A program made the position numbers and the translations under genes. A stretch of 64,000 nucleotides of DNA from assembly GCA_030549175.1 (NCBI GenBank), contig JAUKUA010000002.1:1426001-1490000 (forward strand), written 5' to 3'. Shown here in pieces: positions 45,096 through 57,399 of the stretch. Under the pieces are notes generated by a model that was not told the DNA's origin, did no database searches, and saw only the letters and a list, made by a program, of their open reading frames with translations. Source of the DNA: Lasiosphaeris hirsuta (Eukaryota; Ascomycota; Sordariomycetes; Sordariales; Lasiosphaeriaceae). Every line of letters starts with the position of its first letter. The stretch's first letter is position 1.

Positions 45096-45631
45096 ATGCT
45101 TTCCTGCACAGCGCCTCTCCTCAGGGGAAACTCTCCCTATGTGATTGCCCGGTTGCAAGCGCAAGCGAGAGGAATGAGCCAAGCAGCGGCAGCAACACAA
45201 TCATCACCCACAACACAGGCGCCCGCGGCACCAGTACCACAGACACCCTCCCCGGAAGCAACAGCACCAGCACTGGCGCCGAACGCACAATTCGGTGTCC
45301 CCAAAGGCCGCTGGCATGTCAGCCGAACACCCTCCAATCAGCTCCCCGTCTACGAACTCGCAAAGCGCGGCGGCAACTACAAGTTGACCCAGATCAAGAA
45401 AGTCGAGGGCGACAAGGCGGCCTTCAAGGAGACGTTGGCGCGCGATCTGGGACTCGATATAAAGAAAGTGATCCTCAAGGTGCCGACGGGGCATGTCGAG
45501 GTGCGGGTGAGTTTGCCCTTTCCCCCACGCCACCTTCCACGCTCGCCAGGGCCGAGACTAATTGGTGAACCACTGCGTAGGGAAGCGTCCGGAAACAAGT
45601 CAACGAGTGGCTAGCTGCGCAAGGATTTTGA
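45096..45631 (+). CDS. img2: mitochondrial large-subunit ribosomal protein mL49 (Img2)
   Basis: Two exons, 45096-45506 and 45581-45631, with a 74-nt phase-0 intron (donor GTGAGT, acceptor TAG); 153 residues. The N-terminal 60 residues are a mitochondrial presequence plus an Ala/Pro/Thr linker (ARLQAQARGMSQAAAATQ). The Img2 domain follows: YELAKRGGNYKLTQIKKVEGD, LARDLGLDIKKVILKVPTGHVEV, and the second exon adds SVRKQVNEWLAAQGF, the conserved WL-x-x-x-GF end. Without the last 17 codons, the family's C-terminus would be missing, which supports the splice. It acts in the mitochondrial 54S ribosomal subunit; loss of Img2 in yeast destabilises mtDNA. Confidence 0.92.
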
Positions 45632-46244
45632 GTGGTTGGTGTAGAACTGGCGGGAAACAATCAGCGGGAGCAGAGCGGCCGACTCTTAGCTTTAGAGAGA
45701 ACTTTAGCATTGGAGCTGGCAGCTGCATTTACGATGGAGTAGAGCTGTGTGTCGACTATGCGACAGTTGCATGTCATGGAGCAGCAGCCATCAGAGGGTT
45801 GAACCGCTCGCACGATTCTGGGATGGATTGCTGATAAACGGATTGGTTCCCAGAGAGCCTTCGACTGCAAGGGGCAAAACCCGACTGATATAATATTGTG
45901 TACAATTATCAAAATACATTGGTTGAGGATGTTTCGAGAATTGAGTTAAAATCGGACACGAGTTCCGAATATACCATTGGGATACCACATGCAAGAAAAA
46001 ATGACTATACTAAGCTAAACCGCCAGCCAATGCGCCCCGCCAGTTCATCCGATACTGTATCACAACAATTCTCTGACCTCCCCAGTTTTATCGCTCATGA
46101 AAACCAGAGTGGCCATCTAATTCACATACGAGCTAGTAGTAGGCAACCACAAGAGGTATATCCTCTGCCACCCTCCCGCTCACCAACCGCCCACTTCCAG
46201 TGGCCTAGTAAACCTGGCCACCGACAAAAAAAATCAGAAACTAT
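45632..46244. other. convergent intergenic region
   Basis: About 610 bases between the 3' ends of mL49 and the ARID gene, AT-rich near 45890-46030. No gene. Confidence 0.6.
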
Positions 46245-48063
46245 CTAATCCTCGAGACTGGCATATGCCACTAGATCCGCTAGCATGCCCTCCTTGCTCC
46301 ACTCTTGCGCCTGCATTTGCAATGCAAAGAGTACGTTGTCTTTGCTGGGAAGGGCATTCGGCGGTATACTCGTTTCCCCTATCGGATTATTGGGATCCCG
46401 AGCCCTCTCACTCAACTTCCTAAGCATGCTTACAGCAAGCCTTACGATGTAGACGAGCTCCGAGTCCCTCCGCGCTTGGCCTCTGGGGTGAGCACCCGGC
46501 CTGACAGGCTGCCCTTCGTACTGGGCGCTGAGCTGGCGCACCAACAGAAAAAGGCTCTGGGCAAACCCATTGCCAGACGCAAGCCAGGTCCTTGTCACAC
46601 CACTCTCGTAACCGGGAGCTAGTCCGGCCACAATATTGGCGGCGAGAAGACCCTGCATTAAGAATGGCTTGCGCACTTCTACGAGAGACGGTAAGTTTGA
46701 TGGGCGAGAGTCGTAGGAATCAGACATGCGAGCATCGCGTGAGTGCTCAGGACTGAGCATGGGCGGTGGGGTCGGCATTGGGATTGGCGAGATTGCCAAT
46801 GCAAAGGTTCTGGTAAGGAGTTCGCAAGGTGGGGATGAGCTGACCGCGGCATCAGCTGCAAAGATGGCTTTGTAGTGCGTCCTGTTGGGTTCGTCGCGAG
46901 CCAGGAGCTTGGCAAGAGCGTCCGCGGCATAGGGTAGATATGGATGTAGGGCGGGATCGTATGTGGAAAAGAAGAGTGTATCGTTTACAAGCAGTGGCGC
47001 GGGCGACGGTGCAAATGCCAACAAAAACTGGAGTAGACAAAATGCCTGTTCTCGCCCAGGTATTTCGACTGAGCTAGCGATATTCGCAAGAAGAATGACA
47101 ACGTCCTTCATCAAATCTAACGTGTTCACATGAGTTCGAAGCAGCATTTCCCTGGTCCCCAAGTATCGAATAACGACACAGAGAAATTTGATGACGGCGT
47201 CATCGGCAAGAAAAGGCTGATTCTGCTCACGATCCGAAAGATTTCGCAGGATTGTCGTGATACAGATAAGTCGGTCCACGGCATGGTCGAGCTCATACGC
47301 CTGGGAGCCAAACACTGCTATTTTGCGCAAAGCAAGCCTCTCAACACGGCAGGCCCGAATGACGTCCTCGTACAACGAGAGGGTCACTTCGTTGGATGCT
47401 TCTTCAGAGTTCTCTGCTAAAAGATCAACCTGATCCTCAGCACACTCAACTAGTGTCTCGACCAAGTCGTCACAGTGCTGGAGGTCGATTTGGGGAAGAG
47501 GAACGTGGTTGTAGTGGTCGCTCGAGGTCAACGAGGCCAGAACATCCAGAGCCAGCCGAACCTCGCCATGGATGCCGCTCTGGATACTTTTCGTGAGTGC
47601 GTGTATATCCACATTCCCAAATTCAACTGCAGCTGGCACGTCAACCTTGGCACTGCGCAGATCTTCAGCTACCCTTTCAATCGCTTTCGTGTCAACCCCG
47701 CCGAAGGTAGAAATCTCCCGGGAGCAGGGCATATATTCCTCAGGGTCAGAGGCAAAAGGAGCAGGAAACCGCATCGACGCCGACGTCTCTCCCTGTAGCC
47801 CCTGATTTTCAGGGTGAGCAGACCCCGGTAGCGACATAGTACCCGCTTTGCTATGTGCCGGGGAAGCCAGCGAGAACTCCTCGACTGTAGGCGTCGGCTG
47901 CACACTCCTTGACAGACTGTTTCGCGTGTGGCCGGGAGTAGAATTGAGGGGCGGCGGGCCATGCGCAGGGTGAGGGGTTGGGAAGCCGTTGACGCTTGTT
48001 TGGTGCGGACCTGCTGGTTTGATGGGAGACTGCATTGGCCCCTGTTGCTGTTGCTGTTGCAAC

Positions 48064-48152
<89 letters not shown>

Positions 48153-49465
48153 CTGCTGTTGCTGTTGCTGTTGTTGGTGTTGGTGTTGGTGTTGGTGTTG
48201 GTGTTGTTGGTGTTGGTGTTGGTGTTGCTGTTGGTGTTGCTGCTGGAGCTGCTGTGGGTGCTGTCCTGGCAGCAACATCGGCTGCGGTTGCTGTATTTGC
48301 GCCGGTGGCATTGTTTTCGTCGGGGCTGCCTGCATGTTCTGCTGCATATTCTGGGGACCTTGTGGCATAGCCCCTCCTTGTTGCTGCATCCTTGTCTTCC
48401 ACATGTCCTCGAACCTGAGAAGGTTGCGCTCGTAGATAGACCTCACTTGTTGCGGTGCGTTTGGCATTTGTTGGGGTGGAAATCCGAGGTGCTGGGAGAC
48501 CTGTGCCCAGCTGTTTGTCTGCAACACATTGCGAAAGCCTTGGAACTTGTGGTATACGACTTGAAAAAGGCTGAAAAGATTGACTGGGCGGCCATCAACA
48601 GTGGGATTGATATCCAAGGGTTGATTCTTGGAGTTCATGAATATCGTGAGATTTTTCATAAACTGCTCAGGATGCGGTACTCGGCCCATGGGTTGTTGTT
48701 GTTGAGGTATCCCAGGCTGGGGCATTCCTGGTTGAGGCATGCCTTGCTGAGGCATACCTTGCTGAGGCATACCTTGCTGAGGCATACCTTGCTGAGGCAT
48801 ACCTTGCTGAGGTCTTATGGCTCCGGGAGGCATCTGACCATTCGGCATACCCTGCCTAGCAGCCATCATGTTTCTTTGGGCTTGCGCTTGCGCCTGGGCT
48901 TGAGCCTGATGATTTGCGTTGGCCTGGGCCTGCATCATATTCTGCGCGCCGGCCTGCTGTTGCATTTGCATGTTGGTTCGCTGGGCCTGCTGCTGGAAGT
49001 GCATATGATAGAGCATCCTCTGCTGCTCCATCGGGTTCCTAGCCTGCGGCATCTGCTGAGGAAACATCTGGTTCGGCATCTGGCCCGCCATTTGACTTGG
49101 CATCTGGTTAGGCATCTGCCCTTGCATTTGTTGCATCTGTGGCATTTGCTGCGGCATCATCTGGCCACCCATCGCGTTAGGTGTCGGTGATGGGCGCGCG
49201 GGGGATTGCGACGGGGGAAACTGAGGGTTGAAATTCTGCTGAAAGTTGTTCTGTTGCATATATGATTGCGGAGTACCGCCGTGCTCGGATGACATTGGTG
49301 ATGCCTGGGGAAATTGTTGTGCGGCTGGCGAGAATGGGTGTGGAGATGTCGTGGATACCCTCTGCGGGACGCTTCCAGGTCGCATTTGGTTCGCCATGAT
49401 TGGCGACGGCGTCGCGTTCGCGGACCCATTTGGTTGAAGGTGAGGGTATGGCGAAGGTTGGCCGC

Positions 49466-49499
<34 letters not shown>

Positions 49500-49889
49500 T
49501 TGTTGCTGTTGCTGCTGTTGCATACCGGGCTGTTGGAAGGCGGAGAACTGCGACTGTTGTGGTGTCTCGGCGCGTGATGTCGGGAGCATCCCGGGGGCTT
49601 GTCGCGGTGACTGTCCCATGCTATCTTCGCGTGGCCTCGGCCGCTTTGATGGAACGACCGAGTTTGTTTGATACATGGGGTTTTGAAAGCCTGGAGAGGC
49701 ATTGCGCATGGGGCCATTGGGCATGACCATTTGTTGAGGGTTCGCGAACTGCGGATTGAATTGGGCAGGATTGCCCATGAAGGCGGAGGGATCCATCATG
49801 GCACCGGGGACTGTAGATGGGTCGTTGATCTGAGGGAAGCCGTTGCCATTGTGGTTCGGGACAGCGGCCTCGTTGATCCAGGAGCTCAT
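46245..49889 (-). CDS. swi1: SWI1-like ARID subunit of the SWI/SNF chromatin remodeller
   Basis: A single long frame of 1,214 residues from the ATG at 49889 (MSSWINEAAVPNHNGNGFPQ). The N-terminal 390 residues are Gln/Pro/Met/Asn-rich with a polyQ tract near 125-145 and five tandem PQQGM pentapeptides near 370-395. An ARID DNA-binding domain lies at about 400-510: EQFMKNLTIFMNSKNQPLD, VNLFSLFQVVYHKFQGFRNV, WAQVSQHLGF and VRSIYERNLLRFEDMW. A second, very long Gln/His tract follows (plus strand about 48042-48250). The C-terminal 500 residues are helical, including FLCVVIRYLGTREMLLRTHV and SLVEVRKPFLMQGLLAANI. This matches fungal Swi1/BAF250-type subunits that target SWI/SNF. The polyQ length is probably variable between strains. 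The upstream in-frame extension to 49940 was not used. Confidence 0.92.
48042..48250. repeat. polyQ / (Gln-His) coding repeat
   Basis: On the plus strand, a run of ttg/ctg and gtg/ttg triplets; on the coding strand, CAA/CAG mixed codons giving about 45 near-uninterrupted Gln preceded by alternating His-Gln. Mixed codons suggest selection on protein rather than simple slippage. Confidence 0.9.
48731..48812. repeat. 15-bp tandem repeat encoding PQQGM
   Basis: Five nearly identical 15-base units (ttgctgaggcatacc on the plus strand), each coding for one PQQGM pentapeptide just before the ARID domain of the SWI1-like protein. Confidence 0.85.
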
Positions 49890-52800
49890 GTCGGTCGGGA
49901 GGTGAGGGCGGCAATGGCAATGGTCGAACCCATCAGGCAACCTTAATTTCTTGCAATGGTGTCAGCGACCATGAAAGAAATGGACAGGGCAAGACTCGTC
50001 AAACGCGAATCTGATAAAAGAAAGAGGTGCAGTGACACGGCAGAGGCTTGTCGCGATGGAGCAGTCGCGTCGCGGGTGTGCAGGCAAGCAGTGTGTAGTG
50101 GGTAACGGGGGCAGAGGCGGTTTCTGGCTGGTGCTGCTGAGGTGTGGGCGCTGGTGTGTGCCAGCAGTGCGATCGGGTGGTTGGGGTCCACTCCCGAAAG
50201 AAGCGAGCAGCCAAAAAGTGCGGCGCCGCCGAAGCAGCTAGAGACGAGCAGTGGCAGCACCAGCAGTACCAACCAGCAGCAGAAAGGGAGCGAAATTAGG
50301 GCGGGGGCGACTGCAGACTCGACTTGCGCTCCCAAGAATTCTTGGTGTATGTGTGTGCGCGGCGCGACACCGATCAGGACGGAGCAGCGTGGAGCAGCAA
50401 CACCAGCAGCAACACAAGCACCAAAGCACCAGCAGCGCAGCAGCCAACAATGGCCAGCAGCAACACCGAGACCGATTGAGAAATCGAGCGAGTGGAGGCG
50501 CGATCAGGCTAAGGTAGAGACGTACTGGCTGCCCTGACGGGGAATGGGGATGGGGGATGCGAGGCAGCAGAGCGTGGAGCGAGCCGCGAGAAATTTTCGC
50601 AGGCAGGCCTAGCCCGTCGCGGACCAGCAAAACCAAGCAGCGTCACCGACTTTCGGCCAACAATCAGTACTCGCGCAATGTCGACGGTATCAAGCAGTGC
50701 AGCCCGAACATCGAAAATCACGAGACCGAGTATACGGGAACCTAATCGGCAGGCCCGGGGTGGATAAGGTGGGAAAAATGGAGGAACGAAAGGGCAGGTC
50801 TTACCTCCGTACCCAAGGCGCGCGCGTTGCTTGTCGGATGTGTCTGTCCACTGTCCAGTGTGCTGCGACAGAGCGCTGAGGTGAGCAGGTTGCTTTTCAG
50901 CCGGACCAAATCATCCCTCCACAAAGGGACTAGCGTTGTGGGTCAAACACATAGGATTTGTCCAATAAGAAGGTGGCCTAGCGCATTACCAAAGAGAAAG
51001 CCATAATCCCCGCAAAGCAGAGGTTCTTTACTACCAGGGGACCGCACGAGCCAAATGTCAAGGGATGGGAGCCCAGTTCCGGCCACCCCGTTCCGGCCCC
51101 CCAATCTGCAATCGTCCCAGTCTGCTGGTGATGGGTGAGGTGAGCTACAATCCCGTAGGTCGTTGAAAACAACTGAAGTTGGGGCGGTCATCCAACAGCA
51201 GTGAGCGTGTGCTACTCCTCCCGAAGAGTTTCGAGCAACCAGAACGGTCCGAAAAAGCCTGTGGTCAAAAAGCTGGGTCAGAGAAAGCATGGCGACACAC
51301 GTGCGAGTCGCTGGCGGGGAACCGGCAACTTTGTTCCAGTAGCGCATCGGCGCCTTGCCAATTCCCCAGATTTTCGATGTCAACCGCTGTAACTGATGCA
51401 GTTCCAATACCCGGGTTCCTTCTTTGCCACAACGTGATGGTTGAACCTGCGATACAGCCCTGTAATCAACAAGCTTCCGTTCCAGACCGGGTCGTGGTGG
51501 GGAGGACGGAACGCCATTTGTGATTGAAACGGATGACGGTGAATCCTCGCAGCAAATGTCGCCGGGCAAAGAGTAAGTACTTCGATTTTCGCAGTCCAGA
51601 AACTAGCCATCAGCATGTCGTGAACGCCAAGGGAGCCTGATCCATTTGGTTAGGTGGTTGGCGGAGCCAGATGTAGGTTTCTTCCCGCAACAGAGAGAGA
51701 ATCCATCATGCGTACCCAAGAGACGGATTTGTAGCCATGGAGCACTCGTGTGGTCCGAGGATAACTGACTTTGACTTTGCGGGTTGACTCAAGTTGTGCT
51801 GTTGAGAGGTGTCGCTTTGCTTGGCGCACCACAGCACCTCCCAGCCCCATCCATCGCCAATTGTCCCACCTAGGGCGCAAAACCCTTTTGCCAAAAGCAC
51901 TCAGCTAGAGAGCCGTCGGGAGTAAGGTTGCTGCTGAAGGAAGATAGAGGGGAGCAGGAAAATTTGACTTTCGGGGCGTGGGTTCCCAGTACTATTTCCC
52001 AAGATAGGCAATATTGAGGATGCAGATTCGCGAGTCGCTTGACTGCTGCAAATGGACCAAATCGCTCCCGCTTTGCCTGCCCGACTGCCCCACCAACAGC
52101 AAATCATCAAATCACCACTTGACCGGGTGGCTGCGGGCCGCCAAACCACAACCTGAAATATGATGAGCGTGCATTTCTGCCGCTCATTTCATGCTGTGGT
52201 CCTGGGGCGGGCGCCGTGATTTTGTGCATCCGGTGCAAACGGACCACAGACGGGTACCTCGATCGCAGGCATCCGGAATGTCGCTCGGTTCTGTTGCTTG
52301 TGGCCTTGTTGTGGCCTTGTGGTGGGTTATGTCACTCGGGACTGGCTGGGTGACCCATGGCGCGGCGTCCACATGGCTGGCCTGGCTTGGGTCGAAGCAT
52401 CCCGGTCGCCCGCATTCTCTGGGGGGGCGAGTCGAGCGATGAGCAAGAGCCCGGTGGCCCAGGCACCACCATCACTCCAGATTGCTGGGAAACTCTGTAA
52501 AAAGAGGCCGGAGGCCATCGCGAGGTCGTCAATTGTCGCTGATTGCCGGGTTTTCAGCCCGCATGCCGCCTGGGCAATACTTTTTGTGTTGTCTGTTGTG
52601 CCATCTTGCTGCCCGCCAGAGTCGCGGGGACAGGGCCCGTTTGCACTAGCACACTCGAGCCGTTTCTGGAGCGAGAGCGACTTTGAGAGTGCCAGTAGCA
52701 GCAGGTCCAGAACCCGACACAGGCAGCAACAACAGATTCTGGCGTTTGAGAATGGAGGGAGGGAGAGAAAGGAAGCAGAAATGAGGAGCAAGAGGGAAAA

Positions 52801-53329
52801 GAGGGAAAAGCAAAGACGGGGGGAGGGGGCAGTTGGGCATTTAATGTCGAGTGCCTCCAGACGAAGAAGTCACTTTTACAGCCAGGCACTAAAAATTCTC
52901 CGCCGACCAGGAAGACCAGGAGACCACTCGACAGGCATTTCCCACCTGCCCATCAGCCCAGCAAAGTCAAAAATGCGCAGAATGCCACAACGCCAGCCAT
53001 CACGAGGGTCTGTACGCTGCCGTTACTCCTGCCACTTCTGTCATTTTGGATCACTGTTTTTTCTTGCTCCAGATTGCTCCAGAGGCACAGCGACATGGGG
53101 GACAAGGAAAGCGTCGACGGCCGATCGAGGGAGCTCGGCCTCTCTCCTCTGCTGCCCGCACTGCACTGAGTATCCTGTACCGCATGTAGACATCCATGAA
53201 AACGGACAAGCTTCCGCATGCCCAGCGTCACAAAGATGCCCCGTCACCCGCGCCGTCCTGCTCTCTCTCTTCAGTCCAATGTTCATCTCCGCTTTCCTCG
53301 GGCTGCCCGCCTTCGCCTGACTCACTTAC

Positions 53330-53345
53330 GTATGTATATACATAC
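53330..53345. other. 16-bp perfect palindrome
   Basis: GTATGTATATACATAC equals its own reverse complement. It might be a dimeric transcription-factor site or a simple alternating-sequence accident; position in a gene desert gives no target. Confidence 0.5.
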
Positions 53346-53681
53346 ACACAGCCGTCCCAACCTTCTGTTTGCGTTTGTTGCGCTGCATTGCCATTCACCC
53401 GGCAAGCTTGGGCTCAGAGCTCCCCGGTCCTCACCTCATCCCCTTGTTTCCCACGAGCGAGACCTCTTCCACTCTCCCCAGACACAACAAAAAATGGCGG
53501 ATGCGCTGTGTTTCGCGACCCGATGTCGCGGCCCTCCTTGAGAAAATGACTGAGCTGTGGCTCCGACAGCTGATAGGCCCCCATGTTGTCCCATAGGCTT
53601 CATTGATCCCCAGAGCCGTCTTTGTCAATCTTCCAGTACCCCTGCCCCATCGCTTGCTGGACTTGCTTCCTCCCAATCCCT

Positions 53682-53707
53682 CCCCCCCCCCCCCCCCCCA
53701 AAAAAAA
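53682..53707. repeat. C18-A8 homopolymer pair
   Basis: Eighteen C directly followed by eight A on the plus strand. Confidence 0.9.
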
Positions 53708-54775
53708 TCGCAACGCACGATGGCCCAACAACATGCGGTCAGATGGAGGGACTGAATGTTCTTCAACCTACGAATACCCGTACGGATCGGGAGGTGTCTC
53801 AGCGTCGCGGTAGCGGGCACCTAAGCACACCTCGAGAACGCCAGCCACACCACACCGGTCGTTGGGGATTGTCGACTCTCGAGGGTGGGGAGGGGGGAGC
53901 TAAGGGCTTGAATGTGTCTTCTAGACCTCGCGTGCCCCTTGCTGCGACCGACTCTGCGCGCCCAACTGACACAACGTCACACCAGCGCTCACATTCCCGT
54001 GCGCCGACAGGTCAAGCACCCGATGACAGGCAATAGCATCGATGGCTTCCATGGGCTGAAACAGTGTTCATCGCAGTTGCAGATCCGTCTCGCAATTCAA
54101 GAAGCCTGTTCGCGTCTCACGGGCCACGGCATATTATTTACGACCTACTTGAGAGGGGATAAAGAAGCTTCGAGCCCACAGCTGATGTCGCCATCTCCCC
54201 ACCAGATTGAAGCTGATAGTTCCGAGGGCGGCCGGTTCTTCGGCGCCATTGTATTTTTTTCCTCCCTCCTGGGGCCGGGGCACGTCTGAATCCCCTTGTG
54301 GTGCTATCTAGCAGCACGGCAGCACAACAGCACGGCAGCACAGCAACACCACACACACATACCTACACATCCCCACCCGCAGCAGCCCACATTGCAAAAG
54401 CAACCAAACGAGACCTTTAGACCGCCCACCTGCCATCGTGACATCCGTCTCGGTCCCTTGGCCACGTCAGAATTCTCCCTCGTCGGCTCCCTCTCCCGCC
54501 GGCGGGGAGCAGCGACGAGCAGCGACACAAGGTCGGTGGTCTACCACCGGCAAGCGGATTCGGCTCGACGATGTAATGAACCCACACTACATGATGCATG
54601 AGACCTCCCGTGCAGACGGCATACATATATATCCCTGTTCAAACCCTACCACATTCAGCAGACCTGTGTCCTTTCCTTTTTCTTCACTTCATGATCGATT
54701 CCAAGGCAGTGAAGAAGACGAATGCTCGTTCTCGCCCAAACCTAAACGACCCAACTACCCCGCCACCCAGGCAAA

Positions 54776-54796
54776 CCCCCCCCCCCCCCCCCCCCC
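54776..54796. repeat. C21 homopolymer
   Basis: Twenty-one consecutive C following gcaaa. One of the two longest homopolymers in the window. Confidence 0.9.
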
Positions 54797-55884
54797 GGCT
54801 CGGCCGCGATAGGCAAGCGCACTGCTCCTTCGTGCTTCGTATCTGGGTACGGAACGAACTCTGCATCAATTGTTGCCGTCGCCTACCGCGGAAGAGGCCT
54901 TACTAGGAAAGCTTGAAGGGAGGGGTAGTCGGCGATCAATTGCTTCAATGCCTCCCTTTCGCTGTGGATGTGAAGCTGACACTCATTGACTTCGGTTCAA
55001 ACCTCGCCGAGAATCACGATCTCAGGCCCGAAGCATCCGTTCGCGGAGTGCCAAGTTTGGCCCTCTCTGCCCGGTTTCGAGAAAAGAAATGGCCTTCTTA
55101 TCGTGTCTACTTCGTAGAGCGGCCACGGAAAGAAACGGATGCGTCCGTCTATCACGAGCACGTTTGCGATTCTCAACCAGTTTCACGCCCACACACCACC
55201 CAGGAACAAAGCTGTAAGTTTGCCAAGCTCGGTGCCGAAAGTGAGAATTTGGTGGCACTCGACCGACCCGTAGGACTGCTGCCATTGAGAACTCTCGGTG
55301 CTCTTCTCTCTTTGCTGTCTTGAGTGATGGCTCAAAGCTGGTTTCGGCCCGTCATGTGTTTGGACTTTACTAGATTTTGATATCCGGGCCAGATGGTCCC
55401 CCACACGTGTCGTCCGCCACTCTCCCACTGCCACCTTTCCACTGCCAACAGGCAAAGTCCGATTTCCCCCACCAACCTCCCTCGCACGACGGTACTACCT
55501 GGGGCGAACTCAGACTCAAAGCAGTCAGTAGCACGACGGTGACCCTACTTCAAAGTTCTTAATGTATTGATATTCGGTTCTCTCCAAGGCACTGCGAGGG
55601 CTCCAGAGATGGCGAGTCAAGATGTAAAAGTGACCTGTTAGAATATGCTGTATGCACAGTGCGTGAAACATGACAGCTCGTTTGATCTACTCCATTGCCA
55701 GTCCCCCGCACTGTCCTACTTGTTTGGACAAGGATGCTGGGCCTTCAACGCCAAAATCTTGACTTCAAATTAGAGACGCGCTTGCAACCTACACCTGAAG
55801 ACTACCTACACACAGTAACCTGAGATTTGGCCCGTTTTCTTCTTCTGAAGACCCGGATACTCCCTTGCTCTCGCATCCTTTGTA

Positions 55885-57252
55885 ATGGTGAAAAGAAAGG
55901 CGGCACGGGCTGCGGAGCTCGTAGTCGAGCCGCCCAGGCGTCGTTCATTGCGCAATGCCCAGCCCTTGGACGAGCCCATCAAGTCGGTGAAGCCCATCGA
56001 GCCTCCTGTGGAAGCGGTGCCGAAACCCACCGAGAAATCTACCGCACCCTCTACAGCGAAAGATGTGCCAGAGACCAAAGCCAAAGAGGACAAGAAACCT
56101 GCGGCAAAGCGGCGCAGATCTGCCCCGAAAAGCGAAGAAAAAGCTGTAGGCCCCTATCCGCATTCCACTCCCACCATCTTCCCTTTGGGCTGCACTACAC
56201 GAAGGAGGAGAGTGAAAGAACAGACTCCGTTATACACGCCAAAGACAAGCCATTTACCAGATTGCTAATCATTTCAGTAGATAGAGTCTGAGTCCGAGGC
56301 CGAGGTAGAAGCCGAAGCCTCTAAGCCTGAGCCTGAGCCTGAGCCTGAGCCACCGGCGAAGAGAGGCCGGGTCAGCAGGCAGGCTCCCAAGGCTAAGGTA
56401 TCTGCACCTCCTGCCGAGAAGTCAGCCCGCAAGGGCCGCAAGCCGCAGGCAAATGGCGCTGCGTCGCTAGCCCGGGAAGACTCCCCAGTGGCTCCTGAGG
56501 AGGCGAGTGCTACCAACGAGGAGAAGACCTACTGGTTGATGAAGGCGGAACCCAATTCGCGGTTTGAGAACGGTGTGGATGTCAAATTCTCCATTGACGA
56601 TCTGGCGTCCAAGAAGGAACCTGAGCCGTGGGATGGTGCGTTATTCCTGCCAATTTCTCCCGAGCCGAAGCCATGTTGTTGGCGGTAGCCATGTTTCGCC
56701 GGCGGGAGGCTGGATGGAAAAGGAGTACACGACTAATCGATAATAGGCATCCGCTCATACGCGGCGCGCAACAACCTGCGGGCCATGAAGAAGGGCGACC
56801 TTGCCTTCTTCTACCATTCTAACTGCAAGGAGCCGGGCATCGCGGGAATCATGGAGATTGTGCAAGAACACTCACCCGACTGTAAGTCTAGGCCCACCAT
56901 TCCCACTGCACCCTCATCGTATATAAGACGGCTACGGACCCTACCTATTCCCTCGCAACACCCAACCAAATCACGGTCCTAACGTGACCCCGCAGTATCC
57001 GCCCACGATCCCAAGGCACCCTACTATGACGCCTCATCCAAGCCGTCCGACCCCAAATGGTCCATCGTGCACGTCCAGTTCAGCCGAAAATTTCCTGTGC
57101 AGATCGGTCTACAGGAGCTCAAGGCCCTAGGCGCTCGGGGGGAGCCTCTCGAGAACATGCAGATGATCAAGCAGTCACGGCTGAGCGTGAGCAAAGTCAG
57201 CGCGGCCGAATGGAAGTTCCTGATGGACGTCGCCAGTAAGAAGTCTGAATAA
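55885..57252 (+). CDS. EVE-domain nuclear protein (thymocyte nuclear protein 1-like)
   Basis: Four exons: 55885-56145, 56281-56635, 56747-56881 and 56996-57252; 335 residues. The first two exons encode a disordered, Lys/Glu/Pro-rich tail with nuclear localisation signals (KPAAKRRRSAPK, PPAKRGRVSRQAPK) and a PEPEPEPEP run. The EVE domain starts near residue 164 with TYWLMKAEPNSRFENGVDV and continues with DGIRSYAARNNLRAMKKGDL, AFFYHSNCKEPGIAGIMEI, YYDASSKPSDPKW and the closing RLSVSKVSAAEWKFLMDV. EVE domains are PUA-like folds that read modified bases in DNA or RNA in some members. Exon 1's donor (GTAGGC) is weak, but the acceptor at 56280 has a good CTAAT branch; the other introns are standard. 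Convergent with Utp6, 147 bases apart. Confidence 0.9.
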
Positions 57253-57399
57253 AGGCAAACCTGGCCTGGATCGGCCGCCTATGAAAATCAGGCTGTCGCA
57301 ATGCTAGAGTTGCTTTTCAGACCCCGTACAGCTTGGAGGCCTAGCTACAGGTAGGTATGTGTTATATAGCATGTAAAAGTGTATCATTTTGTTTGTGCT

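Larger units (their letters stand above)
49890..55884. other. 6.0 kb gene-poor region upstream of the SWI1-like gene
   Basis: No frame here has domain support; the longest (50943-51569 minus, 52298-53320 plus) have random-like composition. 50.0-50.6 kb is rich in agcaacacc-type triplets and probably belongs to the long leader or promoter of the SWI1-like gene. Other items: a 16-bp perfect palindrome GTATGTATATACATAC at 53330-53345, C18A8 at 53682-53707, a TATATAT stretch near 54624, and C21 at 54776-54796. The right end is the promoter of the EVE-domain gene. Confidence 0.5.

Noticed and set aside
47928..49190. 420-residue Leu-rich plus-strand frame
   Set aside because: It is the antisense shadow of the Gln-rich coding repeats of the SWI1-like gene (CAG/CAA read backwards as CTG/TTG).
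50943..51569. 208-residue minus-strand frame
   Set aside because: No homology or compositional sign of coding; other frames nearby are equally open.
52298..53320. 340-residue plus-strand frame in the 6 kb desert
   Set aside because: Random-like composition, no domain, no splice or promoter support; overlapped by several equally open frames.
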